The position numbers were made by a program, and so were the translations under genes. Positions 30,848 through 39,701 of a stretch of 64,000 nucleotides of DNA are shown in pieces. The DNA is taken from positions 2,728,001 to 2,792,000 of the forward strand of contig NZ_CP052860.1 of NCBI RefSeq assembly GCF_012935715.1. The letters are read 5' to 3'. The first letter of the stretch is position 1, and each line of letters starts with the position of its first letter. The notes under the pieces are model-generated. The model was not told the origin of the DNA, did not search any database, and saw only the letters and a list, made by a program, of their open reading frames with translations. Origin of the DNA: Pseudomonas sp. ADAK13 (GTDB lineage: Bacteria; Pseudomonadota; Gammaproteobacteria; Pseudomonadales; Pseudomonadaceae).

Positions 30848-30870
30848 GGTTATAAGCAGTCGCTATAACC
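30848..30870. promoter_or_regulatory. Second inverted repeat in the regulator/tkt gap
   Basis: GGTTATA, nine bases, TATAACC: exact seven-base arms. It lies 13 bp from the 24-bp palindrome. It could be a second operator or part of the tkt promoter (TATAA-like sequence on both strands). Confidence 0.45.
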
Positions 30871-31017
30871 TATGGACGAACCGGTAAACGGTTTCTCCAG
30901 CCAATCCGCAGGAAAAACACCCTCAAGTGACTATCTGTCATTGCCCCGAGGGCCGTGGCTGAGGGAAAATGCCGATCCTTTTTTCCGTTTCTTTTATTCA
31001 ACTCCAGGAGATCAGCG

Positions 31018-33015
31018 ATGCCCAGCCGTCGTGAGCGTGCCAACGCCATTCGTGCCCTCAGCATGGATGCCGTGCAAAAAGCCAACAGCGGCCATCCCGG
31101 TGCCCCGATGGGCATGGCGGATATCGCCGAGGTACTTTGGCGTGACTACCTGAAACACAACCCGAGCAACCCGTCGTTCGCCGACCGTGACCGCTTCGTG
31201 CTGTCCAACGGCCATGGCTCGATGCTGATCTACTCGTTGCTGCACCTGACCGGCTACGACGTCACCATCGACGACCTGAAGAACTTCCGCCAAATCCACA
31301 GCCGCACTCCGGGCCACCCGGAATACGGCTACACCCCAGGCGTCGAGACCACCACCGGCCCACTGGGCCAGGGCCTGGCCAACGCCGTGGGTTTTGCCCT
31401 GGCTGAAAAAGTCCTGGGCGCGCAGTTCAACCGTCCAAACCACAACGTTGTCGACCACCACACCTACGTGTTCCTGGGTGATGGCTGCATGATGGAAGGC
31501 ATTTCCCACGAAGTCGCTTCCCTGGCCGGTACCCTGGGCCTGGGCAAGCTGATCGCCTTCTACGATGACAACGGCATCTCCATCGACGGCGAAGTCGAAG
31601 GCTGGTTCACCGACGACACGCCAAAGCGTTTCGAAGCCTACAACTGGCAGGTGATCCGCAACGTCGACGGCCACGATCCTGAAGAGATCAAGACTGCCAT
31701 CGACACCGCCCGCAAGAGCGAGCAGCCGACCCTGATCTGCTGCAAGACCACCATCGGCTTCGGTTCGCCGAACAAGCAAGGTAAAGAAGACTGCCACGGC
31801 GCCCCATTGGGTGACGCGGAAATCGCCCTGACCCGCGCTGCGCTGAAATGGAACCACGGCCCGTTCGAAATCCCGGCCGACATCTACGCCGAATGGGACG
31901 CCAAGGAAGCAGGCAGGGCTGCCGAAGCCGAGTGGGACCAGCGTTTCGCTGCCTACTCCGCCGAATTCCCGGAACTGGCCAACGAGCTGGTACGTCGCCT
32001 CGCCGGTGACCTGCCTGCCGACTTCTCGGAAAAAGCCTCGGCCTACATCGCCGAAGTGGCTGCCAAGGGCGAAACCATCGCCAGCCGTAAAGCCAGCCAG
32101 AACACCCTGAACGCATTCGGCCCGCTGCTGCCCGAGTTCCTCGGCGGCTCGGCTGACCTGGCCGGTTCCAACCTGACCCTGTGGAAAGGTTGCAAAGGTG
32201 TCTCGGCTGAAGACGCCAGCGGCAACTACATGTACTACGGCGTGCGCGAATTCGGCATGAGCGCCATCATGAACGGCGTCGCCCTGCACGGCGGCCTGGT
32301 GCCTTACGGCGCGACCTTCCTGATGTTCATGGAATACGCACGCAACGCGGTACGCATGGCGTCGCTGATGAAGAAGCGTGTGATCTTCGTCTACACCCAC
32401 GACTCCATCGGCCTGGGCGAAGACGGCCCGACGCACCAGCCGGTCGAGCAATTGACCAGCCTGCGTACCACGCCGAACCTGGACACCTGGCGCCCATCGG
32501 ACGCGGTCGAATCGGCTGTGGCCTGGAAGCACGCGATCGAGCGTAAAGATGGCCCTTCGGCGCTGATCTTCTCCCGTCAGAACCTGCAGCACCAAACCCG
32601 CGACGCGGCGCAGATCGAAGGCATCAGCCGCGGTGGCTATGTGCTGAAAGACTGCATCGGCGAGCCGGAGCTGATCCTGATCTCCACTGGTTCCGAAGTG
32701 GGCCTGGCGGTTCAGGCGTACGACAAGCTGACCGCTGCTGGTCGCAACGTGCGTGTGGTTTCCATGCCGTGCACCAGCGTCTTCGAGGCTCAGGATGCGG
32801 ACTACAAGCAATCGGTGCTGCCGTTGCAGGTCAGCGCGCGTATCGCCATCGAAGCGGCTCACGCCGACTACTGGTACAAGTACGTGGGCCTGGAAGGCCG
32901 CGTAATCGGCATGACCACCTACGGTGAGTCGGCGCCGGCGCCGGCGTTGTTCGAAGAGTTCGGTTTCACCCTGGAAAATATCCTGGGTCAGGCTGAAGAG
33001 CTGCTGGAAGACTAA
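31018..33015 (+). CDS. tkt: Transketolase
   Basis: A 665-residue TPP enzyme of the pentose phosphate pathway, moving two-carbon units between sugar phosphates. Visible features: [19 protein letters not shown] (about 24-42), the TPP motif [18 protein letters not shown] (about 155-172) with Asn later in [10 protein letters not shown], and [23 protein letters not shown] plus [20 protein letters not shown] in the second domain. The ATG at 31018 has AGGAGA upstream; a longer frame from 30955 lacks family likeness. It heads a tkt-epd-pgk-fba series on the same strand. Confidence 0.97.
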   Translation: MPSRRERANAIRALSMDAVQKANSGHPGAPMGMADIAEVLWRDYLKHNPSNPSFADRDRFVLSNGHGSMLIYSLLHLTGYDVTIDDLKNFRQIHSRTPGHPEYGYTPGVETTTGPLGQGLANAVGFALAEKVLGAQFNRPNHNVVDHHTYVFLGDGCMMEGISHEVASLAGTLGLGKLIAFYDDNGISIDGEVEGWFTDDTPKRFEAYNWQVIRNVDGHDPEEIKTAIDTARKSEQPTLICCKTTIGFGSPNKQGKEDCHGAPLGDAEIALTRAALKWNHGPFEIPADIYAEWDAKEAGRAAEAEWDQRFAAYSAEFPELANELVRRLAGDLPADFSEKASAYIAEVAAKGETIASRKASQNTLNAFGPLLPEFLGGSADLAGSNLTLWKGCKGVSAEDASGNYMYYGVREFGMSAIMNGVALHGGLVPYGATFLMFMEYARNAVRMASLMKKRVIFVYTHDSIGLGEDGPTHQPVEQLTSLRTTPNLDTWRPSDAVESAVAWKHAIERKDGPSALIFSRQNLQHQTRDAAQIEGISRGGYVLKDCIGEPELILISTGSEVGLAVQAYDKLTAAGRNVRVVSMPCTSVFEAQDADYKQSVLPLQVSARIAIEAAHADYWYKYVGLEGRVIGMTTYGESAPAPALFEEFGFTLENILGQAEELLED

Positions 33016-33040
33016 GTAAGTCTGCGTTGTCTGTGCTGTT

Positions 33041-33110
33041 GCTATCGCGGGCAAGCCCGTTCCCACATTTGATCTCGGTCTAATGTGGGAGCGGGCTTGC
33101 CCGCGATGGC
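33041..33110. repeat. Paired inverted REP element (GTGGGAGC type)
   Basis: GCTATCGCGGGCAAGCCCG...CCCACA at 33041-33067 and TGTGGGAGCGGGCTTGCCCG at 33084 onward form opposing arms between tkt and epd. Confidence 0.88.
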
Positions 33111-33152
33111 GATGGAACATTCAACACTGAACGAACATTGATCGAGAACCCC

Positions 33153-34202
33153 ATGCCTCAACCGCGTCCTTACAAAGTTGCACTCAACGGCTACGGCCGG
33201 ATTGGTCGTTGCGTCTTGCGTGCTCTGGTCGAGCGAGGGGCGGCGGCCGGGTTTGAAATTGTTGCGATCAACGATCTGGCGGACATGGCCAGCATCGAAT
33301 ACCTGACACGCTTTGACTCCACCCACGGCCGGTTCCCGGGCGAGGTGCGGGTCGAGGACGACTGTCTGCATATTAATGGCCACTGCGTGAAGGTATTGCG
33401 CAGTGCCACCCCCGAGGGCATCGACTGGGCGGCGCTGGACGTCGACCTGGTGCTGGAATGCTCCGGTGCCTATCACACCCGTGCCGATGGCCAGCGTTTT
33501 CTCGACGCCGGTGCGCCACGGGTATTGTTCTCCCAGCCGATGGCCAGCGAGGCGGATGTCGACGCCACCATCGTCTACGGCGTGAACCAGGATTGCCTGA
33601 CCGGCGCCGAACTGCTGGTGTCCAACGCCTCCTGCACCACCAACTGCGGCGTGCCGCTGTTGCGCCTGCTGGACCAGGCCATTGGCCTGGAATACGTGTC
33701 GATCACCACCATTCACTCGGCGATGAACGATCAGCCGGTGATCGATGCCTACCACCATGAAGACCTGCGTCGTACGCGTTCGGCGTTTCAGTCAGTGATT
33801 CCGGTGTCCACCGGGCTTGCGCGGGGTATCGAGCGACTGTTGCCGGAACTTGCCGGGCGAATCCAGGCCAAAGCCGTACGGGTACCGACGGTGAATGTGT
33901 CTTGCCTGGACATCACCCTGCAAACCGTCAGCGACACCGACGCCGGTGAAGTCAACCGGATCCTGCGCGACGCCGCCACCAGCGGCCCGCTCAAAGGCTT
34001 GTTGGCGTACACCGAGTTGCCGCACGCCAGCTGTGATTTCAACCACGACCCGCATTCGGCCATCGTCGATGCCAGCCAGACCCGCGTTTCCGGCCCACGG
34101 CTGGTGAACATCCTGGCGTGGTTCGACAACGAATGGGGTTTTGCCAACCGTATGCTGGACGTTGCAGAACACTATCTGCAAACAGCCTCTCCACAACTTT
34201 AG
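33153..34202 (+). CDS. epd: D-erythrose-4-phosphate dehydrogenase (GapA-family)
   Basis: A 349-residue dehydrogenase of the GAPDH family. NAD-binding starts [17 protein letters not shown]; catalytic Cys161 is in [18 protein letters not shown], and the His in [26 protein letters not shown]. The Q-P after MND and lack of usual GAPDH residues fit erythrose-4-phosphate dehydrogenase, which starts pyridoxal phosphate synthesis, although pseudomonad Epd may also act on glyceraldehyde-3-phosphate. The start at 33153 (MPQP) is favoured; 33138 is an alternative five codons up. Gene order tkt-epd-pgk-fba is standard in Pseudomonas. Confidence 0.93.
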   Translation: MPQPRPYKVALNGYGRIGRCVLRALVERGAAAGFEIVAINDLADMASIEYLTRFDSTHGRFPGEVRVEDDCLHINGHCVKVLRSATPEGIDWAALDVDLVLECSGAYHTRADGQRFLDAGAPRVLFSQPMASEADVDATIVYGVNQDCLTGAELLVSNASCTTNCGVPLLRLLDQAIGLEYVSITTIHSAMNDQPVIDAYHHEDLRRTRSAFQSVIPVSTGLARGIERLLPELAGRIQAKAVRVPTVNVSCLDITLQTVSDTDAGEVNRILRDAATSGPLKGLLAYTELPHASCDFNHDPHSAIVDASQTRVSGPRLVNILAWFDNEWGFANRMLDVAEHYLQTASPQL

Positions 34203-34221
34203 CTCTCAGGAATTGCCCCCC

Positions 34222-35385
34222 ATGACCGTGTTGAAGATGACCGACCTCGATCTGCAAGGTAAGCGCGTACTGATCCGCGAAGACCTCAACGTCCCAGTCA
34301 AGGACGGTGTTGTCACCAGCGATGCGCGAATCCTGGCCTCGCTGCCGACCATCAAGCTGGCCCTGGAAAAAGGCGCGGCCGTGATGGTCTGCTCCCACCT
34401 GGGTCGCCCGACCGAAGGTGAGTTTTCGGCAGAAAACAGCCTCAAGCCAGTGGCCGAATACCTGAGCAAGGCCCTGGGCCGCGACGTGCCGCTGGTAGCC
34501 GACTACCTGAACGGCGTGGACGTGAAGGCCGGCGACATCGTGTTGTTCGAAAACGTGCGCTTCAACAAGGGCGAGAAAAAGAACAGCGACGAACTGGCCC
34601 AGCAATACGCCGCCCTGTGCGACGTATTCGTGATGGACGCCTTCGGCACTGCTCACCGTGCCGAGGGCTCGACCCATGGCGTGGCCAAGTTCGCCAAGGT
34701 CGCTGCAGCTGGCCCGTTGCTGGCCGCTGAACTGGAAGCCTTGGGCAAGGCACTGGGCGCTCCGGCCCAACCGATGGCCGCCATCGTTGCCGGCTCCAAG
34801 GTGTCCACCAAGCTCGACGTATTGAACAGCCTGAGCCAGATCTGCAATCAACTGATCGTCGGCGGCGGCATTGCCAACACCTTCCTGGCCGCTGCCGGTC
34901 ACCCGGTGGGCAAGTCGCTGTACGAGCCGGACCTGCTGGACACCGCCCGCGCCATCGCCGCCAAGGTCAGCGTACCGCTGCCGGTTGACGTGGTGGTTGC
35001 CAAGGAGTTCGCTGAAAGCGCCGAAGCCACCGTCAAGCTGATCGCTGACGTTGCCGCCGACGACATGATTCTGGATATCGGCCCGCAAACGGCGGCCAAT
35101 TTCGCCGAACTGCTGAAATCGTCCCAGACCATCCTGTGGAACGGTCCGGTCGGTGTGTTCGAGTTCGATCAGTTCGGCAACGGCACCAAAGTGCTGGCCC
35201 ACGCTATCGCTGAAAGCTCGGCATTCTCGATTGCCGGTGGTGGCGACACCCTGGCGGCCATCGATAAATATGGCGTTGCTGACCAGATCTCCTACATTTC
35301 TACCGGTGGTGGTGCGTTCCTCGAATTCGTCGAAGGCAAGGTACTGCCGGCCGTTGAAGTGCTGGAAAGCCGGGCGAAGGGCTGA
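34222..35385 (+). CDS. pgk: Phosphoglycerate kinase
   Basis: A 387-residue kinase exchanging phosphate between 1,3-bisphosphoglycerate and ADP. The substrate-binding loop [18 protein letters not shown] (about 14-31), [24 protein letters not shown], and the C-terminal ATP site [17 protein letters not shown] and [14 protein letters not shown] are complete. The ATG at 34222 lies 19 bp after the epd stop. A longer in-frame ATG is inside epd. It shares an operon with epd and probably with the small lipoprotein gene that follows. Confidence 0.97.
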   Translation: MTVLKMTDLDLQGKRVLIREDLNVPVKDGVVTSDARILASLPTIKLALEKGAAVMVCSHLGRPTEGEFSAENSLKPVAEYLSKALGRDVPLVADYLNGVDVKAGDIVLFENVRFNKGEKKNSDELAQQYAALCDVFVMDAFGTAHRAEGSTHGVAKFAKVAAAGPLLAAELEALGKALGAPAQPMAAIVAGSKVSTKLDVLNSLSQICNQLIVGGGIANTFLAAAGHPVGKSLYEPDLLDTARAIAAKVSVPLPVDVVVAKEFAESAEATVKLIADVAADDMILDIGPQTAANFAELLKSSQTILWNGPVGVFEFDQFGNGTKVLAHAIAESSAFSIAGGGDTLAAIDKYGVADQISYISTGGGAFLEFVEGKVLPAVEVLESRAKG

Positions 35386-35414
35386 GGCACTTGCTGAGGA
35401 AAAGGAGCATTCCG

Positions 35415-35642
35415 ATGATCAAGTCGTTGGCACTGGTGATCGCAGCGGGCCTGTTGGCCGGCTGCGGGAGCACCCCGAACGCGGAGGCCGAGCCTGAAAA
35501 GGCCGGGGCTGCGCCGCGAAAGAGTTGCTACCAGGCCGACTGGCAAGCCGAAACCATGCCGGTGATCAACAAGCGCATCGGGCCGGACGGATTGGAGAAA
35601 TACGACTCCCCGCCCAAAGGTCAGGAACAGGGTTGCCCTTGA
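35415..35642 (+). CDS. Small lipoprotein of unknown function
   Basis: A 75-residue protein with signal peptide MIKSLALVIAAGLLAGCG; LLAGC is a lipobox with Cys17 acylated. The mature 59 residues are polar with two further cysteines (SCYQADW and EQGCP) that may form a disulfide. I do not recognise a family. The gene is 29 bp after pgk with a strong AAAGGAG ribosome-binding site, so it is probably on the pgk transcript, but a link to glycolysis is not implied. Confidence 0.75.
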   Translation: MIKSLALVIAAGLLAGCGSTPNAEAEPEKAGAAPRKSCYQADWQAETMPVINKRIGPDGLEKYDSPPKGQEQGCP

Positions 35643-35702
35643 CGGGTCTGATTCAATAACCGACAGCAGCGGTGGCCGCAGGTCGCCGCTTGAGGATTGG
35701 CA

Positions 35703-36038
35703 ATGAAAGGCGTTTTCGCCCTGGCAGCACTGGCTTTATTGGCCGGATGCACCAACCTGAACATGTTCGACAAGAAGGCAGAGCCGGTAGACAAGTGGAC
35801 CACCTGGACGTGTGACAGCCAGGCGCAAGTCAACTGGCGCTTCGCCGACCAGGCCCACACCCAGGTGGATGTACGCCTGGGTGGTTCGGACCAGGTTTAC
35901 CGCCTCAAGCAGGACGTGGCGGCGTCGGGCGTGCTGTACAGCGACGGCCAGTTGGCGTTTCACACAAAAGGTGAGGAAGGCCTGGTTTACTGGGTTGCCA
36001 CCGATGATTTGATCGGGCGCGGCTGTAAAGCTCAATAG
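35703..36038 (+). CDS. MliC/PliC-family lysozyme inhibitor lipoprotein
   Basis: A 111-residue lipoprotein. The signal peptide KGVFALAALALLAGC ends with a lipobox. The mature part has the MliC pattern: TWTCDSQAQVNWRF near the front, VYRLKQDVAASGVLYSDG in the middle, and LAFHTKGEEGLVYW followed by a C-terminal Cys (GRGCKAQ), which would pair with the first. Members inhibit c-type lysozyme at the cell envelope. The start is ATG 35703, seven bases after TGAGGA; an upstream TTG is not needed. Confidence 0.8.
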   Translation: MKGVFALAALALLAGCTNLNMFDKKAEPVDKWTTWTCDSQAQVNWRFADQAHTQVDVRLGGSDQVYRLKQDVAASGVLYSDGQLAFHTKGEEGLVYWVATDDLIGRGCKAQ

Positions 36039-36051
36039 CGCGCCGCGATCA

Positions 36052-36115
36052 CCTGTAGGAGCCGGCTTGCTGGCGATAGCGTCAGCCGCCATCGCCGGCA
36101 AGCCGGCTCCTACAG
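36052..36115. repeat. Paired inverted REP element (GTAGGAGC type)
   Basis: CCTGTAGGAGCCGGCTTGCTGG at 36052 faces CCGGCAAGCCGGCTCCTACAG ending at 36115. It is the second REP subfamily in this window (GTAGGAGC), also seen at 56951 and in part at 46614. Confidence 0.88.
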
Positions 36116-36235
36116 ACAGGTTTAACGATTAAGCAGGGCAGGCATTGAAAGCCTGACCTTCAATAACTTGAATAGCAGCCGCCGCTACGGCAGGCTTGCA
36201 CGATTAACGACCCTCGACCGGGAGAGAGACTCACA

Positions 36236-37300
36236 ATGGCACTTATCAGCATGCGCCAGATGTTGGACCACGCAGCCGAATTCGGCTATGGCGTTCCAGC
36301 CTTCAACGTCAACAACCTTGAGCAGATGCGCGCCATCATGGAAGCCGCTGACAAGACTGACTCTCCAGTGATCGTCCAGGCTTCGGCCGGTGCGCGTAAA
36401 TACGCCGGCGCCCCGTTCCTGCGTCACCTGATCCTCGCCGCGATCGAAGAATTCCCGCATATCCCGGTGTGCATGCACCAGGACCACGGCACCAGCCCTG
36501 ACGTGTGCCAGCGCTCCATTCAGCTGGGCTTCAGCTCGGTGATGATGGACGGTTCCCTGGGTGAAGACGGCAAGACCCCGACCGACTACGAATACAACGT
36601 ACGCGTTACCCAACAAACCGTCGCCATGGCGCACGCCTGCGGCGTTTCGGTTGAAGGCGAGCTGGGTTGCCTGGGTTCCCTGGAAACCGGCATGGCCGGT
36701 GAAGAAGACGGTATCGGCGCCGAAGGCGTACTGGATCACAGCCAAATGCTGACCGACCCGGAAGAAGCTGCCGACTTCGTCAAGAAGACCCAGGTTGATG
36801 CCCTGGCCATCGCCATCGGCACCAGCCACGGCGCCTACAAGTTCACCAAGCCGCCTACCGGCGACGTGCTGGCCATCGACCGCATCAAGGAAATCCACAA
36901 ACGCATCCCCAACACCCACCTGGTGATGCACGGTTCTTCCTCGGTACCGCAAGAGTGGCTGGCGATCATCAACCAGTACGGCGGCGACATCAAAGAAACC
37001 TACGGCGTGCCGGTTGAAGAAATCGTTGAAGGCATCAAGTACGGCGTGCGCAAGGTCAACATCGACACCGACCTGCGTCTGGCGTCCACCGGTGCGATGC
37101 GTCGCCTGATGGCCACCAACCCGAGCGAATTTGACCCACGTAAATTCTTCGGCGCTACCGTGACTGCCATGCGTGACGTGTGCATCGCGCGTTACGAAGC
37201 CTTCGGTACGGCGGGCAACGCTTCGAAGATCAAGCCGATCTCCCTGGAAGCGATGTACCAGCGTTACCTGAAAGGTGAGTTGAACGCCAAGGTCAACTAA
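36236..37300 (+). CDS. fba: Fructose-bisphosphate aldolase, class II (Calvin-cycle subtype)
   Basis: A 354-residue zinc aldolase. It begins [24 protein letters not shown], contains [17 protein letters not shown] (first zinc ligands), [29 protein letters not shown] (His ligand) and [10 protein letters not shown]. It cleaves fructose-1,6-bisphosphate and, in pseudomonads that lack phosphofructokinase, works mainly in the gluconeogenic direction. The start has GGGAGAGAG upstream. It is separated from pgk by two small lipoprotein genes and a REP pair, so may have its own promoter in the 197-bp gap before it. A strong terminator follows. Confidence 0.96.
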   Translation: MALISMRQMLDHAAEFGYGVPAFNVNNLEQMRAIMEAADKTDSPVIVQASAGARKYAGAPFLRHLILAAIEEFPHIPVCMHQDHGTSPDVCQRSIQLGFSSVMMDGSLGEDGKTPTDYEYNVRVTQQTVAMAHACGVSVEGELGCLGSLETGMAGEEDGIGAEGVLDHSQMLTDPEEAADFVKKTQVDALAIAIGTSHGAYKFTKPPTGDVLAIDRIKEIHKRIPNTHLVMHGSSSVPQEWLAIINQYGGDIKETYGVPVEEIVEGIKYGVRKVNIDTDLRLASTGAMRRLMATNPSEFDPRKFFGATVTAMRDVCIARYEAFGTAGNASKIKPISLEAMYQRYLKGELNAKVN

Positions 37301-37316
37301 GCCCTACGCGTTAATG

Positions 37317-37346
37317 AAAAAGCCCGCAGCGATGCGGGCTTTTTTG
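37317..37346. terminator. Terminator after fba
   Basis: AAAAAGCCCGCA and TGCGGGCTTTTTT form the stem and T-run 16 bp past the fba stop. The A-run on the left lets it also serve the convergent racemase gene. Confidence 0.93.
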
Positions 37347-37356
37347 TGGCCGTGAT

Positions 37357-38586
37357 TTACCTGTCCACCAACACCTTCGGATTCGAGTTACCCCACACCG
37401 TATACAGATCCGCCAGCAACGCCCCGTTGATGTCTTCAACCTCCGCCTGGGTGGTCTCCACCGCACCCTGCTTGCCGAACAACACCACCTCGTCGCCGCT
37501 CTTCACGGTCGGCACGTCGGTGACATCCACCATCAGGGTGTTCATCGACACCTTGCCCACCACCGGCACGCGATGGCCGTTGATCAGCACTACGCCTTTG
37601 TTGGTAAACGCCCGGCGGTAGCCGTCGGAATAGCCCACGGTGATGTTCGCCAGTTTCGAATCCCGCGCCAGGGTGTAGGTGCGGTCGTAGCCCACGGTGT
37701 TGCCCTTCGGATAGCTGTTGACCGACGCCACGTGGGATTTGAACTGCATCACCCGCTTGTATTCGGTGAACGACGGCACGGTATCGCCAAACAGCAGGCC
37801 GCCCGGACGAACCATGTCCAGCCGCGACTCGGGCACTTCCAGGGTGGCGAAGGAGTTGGCGGCGTGCAGGGTGATTTTACTGCGGTCGAGCTGGGCGACG
37901 TTGATCAGCCAGTTGGCCTGTTCATTGAACGCCTTGAGCCCGGTGCGTACGTCGGCGGCGTCTTCGACGGCGAAGTGGGTCATGATCGCTGTCACCTGCA
38001 GGTTCGGCACCTTGGTAATGGCTACGGCGTCGCGGCGGCCTTGGGCGGTGGTCATTTCCACGCCGTTGCGGCTCATGCCGCTGGAGTTCAGGCCCAGGTG
38101 CACAACCAGCGGGCGGCCGTGGTTTTCGGCGATCAGGCTGGCGCGCACGGCGAAATCCAGGTTGCCCACCAGCTCTTCGACGTTATACGGCAACGCAGCT
38201 TCCAGCTCGCTCAGGGCGGCGGTGCGTACACGGATCAGTTGGCCTTTGAAGCCGCTTTCACGGACCACGCGGGCTTCTTCGTTGCTGGCAATGCCGACAC
38301 AGGGCACGCCCAGTTTGATCACCGACGGCATCAGCAAGCCGATGCCGTGGCCGTAGGCATCTGCCTTGAGCACGGCGCAGATTTTCGATTTGTCGGCGAG
38401 GCTGGCTTGCAGGGTGCGGATGTTGTTTTCGAAGGCGACTTTGTTGATTTCGACCCAGGCGTTGCTGTCCTGGATGTTGAGCTGAGCCACCCCGTCGGCC
38501 ATCGAGAGGGGCGGGGCGGCGAAGGCCGGGTTTTGCAGCAGAGCCATGCCCAGGGAGAGGGCGAGCAGGGTGCGGGAAAAGGGCAT
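37357..38586 (-). CDS. Periplasmic broad-specificity amino-acid racemase (PLP, Alr-like)
   Basis: A 409-residue alanine-racemase-fold protein with a Sec signal peptide (RTLLALSLGMALLQNPAFAA). Lys74 in CAVLKADAYGHGIG carries PLP; LNSSGMSRNG and the C-terminal catalytic Tyr region NTVGYDRTYTL and DGYRRAF fit the family. The secreted form with about 409 residues is the broad-specificity racemase type (BAR/BsrP) that makes D-Lys, D-Arg and other non-canonical D-amino acids in the periplasm. The cytoplasmic Alr/DadX are about 357 residues with no signal. It is a single gene. D-products could feed the DadA-like module at 3182, though they are far apart. Confidence 0.9.
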   Translation of the reverse strand: MPFSRTLLALSLGMALLQNPAFAAPPLSMADGVAQLNIQDSNAWVEINKVAFENNIRTLQASLADKSKICAVLKADAYGHGIGLLMPSVIKLGVPCVGIASNEEARVVRESGFKGQLIRVRTAALSELEAALPYNVEELVGNLDFAVRASLIAENHGRPLVVHLGLNSSGMSRNGVEMTTAQGRRDAVAITKVPNLQVTAIMTHFAVEDAADVRTGLKAFNEQANWLINVAQLDRSKITLHAANSFATLEVPESRLDMVRPGGLLFGDTVPSFTEYKRVMQFKSHVASVNSYPKGNTVGYDRTYTLARDSKLANITVGYSDGYRRAFTNKGVVLINGHRVPVVGKVSMNTLMVDVTDVPTVKSGDEVVLFGKQGAVETTQAEVEDINGALLADLYTVWGNSNPKVLVDR

Positions 38587-38727
38587 TGAGCAGTCTCCAT
38601 GACTTTCTTATAGGGGGTAGTGCGCGTGTGCGGCGCCATACTCGGATTGTCCTACAAGAAAGTCGAGACCCTGGGTCGCGGTTCTGTCCTAAAGCGTCGT
38701 GGGACCGGTCGCTGAAGCGAATCAGCG

Positions 38728-39393
38728 TCAGTCGTGGTCAATGTCCAGCTTTGCAAAGGTCACCCGGGCGCCTTCCTTGCTGTTGCCACTGTTGTCCTGC
38801 ACGTAGGCGCCGGCCTTGAAGTACAGCGGTTGTTTGCCCCACGCCGCGCCAATGCGTTCGTTCCACTGCCCGCTGGCCGCGTCGACACTCAACAGGCCGG
38901 CTTTATTCAGGTGGATGACGTAGGTGAAGTTGCGGTCCAGCGGCACGTTTTCGGCAACGATGATCACCCGCCCTTCATCTTCATTGGGGCGCATGCGCAC
39001 CTTGGCGACGATGTTACCGGTCTGGGTTTTTTCCTTGTACTGGTACTCGACCTTGATCAGCGGCTTCTGGCTGTCGTAGGCGTGGATTTGGCCGATGACG
39101 ACCTTGCCGGAAGACGGCACCTGGTTGACCGCCAACGTGGCTCGCAGGAAGTTGTCGGCATCGCCATACAGCCAGTTGCGCAGGCGACCATCGGCGTAGG
39201 TTTCCCGCAGTTCGCTGCGGGGGTAAACAGCGTTCTCGGTACGTGTGCCGGTGACCGGGGTCCAGAATTGCACGCTGCTGCCTTCGGCCTGGAAGTACTG
39301 GTCCTTGAACCCACTGAGCAGTTTCGGGGTGTCGATGGTCGAGGGCGGGGAGCCGACGGGGATGCTCAGGTTCCAGGTGGACAGATCAATCAT
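38728..39393 (-). CDS. Polysaccharide lyase family 7 (alginate lyase)
   Basis: A 221-residue single-domain PL7 enzyme. The three family motifs are RSELRE (59-64), QIH (102-104) and YFKAGAYVQ (191-199), containing the substrate-binding Arg, catalytic His and catalytic Tyr. It should cleave alginate by beta-elimination; QIH rather than QVH is usual in guluronate-preferring enzymes. There is no signal peptide, as in the P. aeruginosa relative PA1167, so its location is unclear. It is a single gene, preceded by AAAGGCG before its ATG. Confidence 0.9.
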   Translation of the reverse strand: MIDLSTWNLSIPVGSPPSTIDTPKLLSGFKDQYFQAEGSSVQFWTPVTGTRTENAVYPRSELRETYADGRLRNWLYGDADNFLRATLAVNQVPSSGKVVIGQIHAYDSQKPLIKVEYQYKEKTQTGNIVAKVRMRPNEDEGRVIIVAENVPLDRNFTYVIHLNKAGLLSVDAASGQWNERIGAAWGKQPLYFKAGAYVQDNSGNSKEGARVTFAKLDIDHD

Positions 39394-39701
39394 TGAAAGC
39401 GCCTTTAACAGGGGGAGAAGGTTGCGGCTCGAGAGCTGGCGCTTTCTTTATAGGTGGCTGGAAATGGATTGTTAATGATTTTGTGGCGGTTTATTGGCGT
39501 CATCTAAATGTCAAAAAGCCATGTTTCCCGTAAACCGGGGGCTGTAGACACTGACCGTTAGTCGGTTGTCCGGACTTTGGCTCAATGATGGCACCGTCAT
39601 GGCTTCTGCTTTGGGGGATCCAGGTCTAGAGTGAGTCCTTATTGTTTATCCGGGTTTTTCGCAAAAATGACCGGAACGACTCCGACGGAAGAGAAGCAGC
39701 A
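39394..39701. other. Intergenic region between alginate lyase and diguanylate cyclase genes
   Basis: A 308-bp gap between divergent genes. It is less GC-rich than its flanks (TTGTTAATGATTTTGTGG near 39469). I see no REP, operator or complete promoter that I can name. Promoters for both genes should lie here. Confidence 0.5.
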
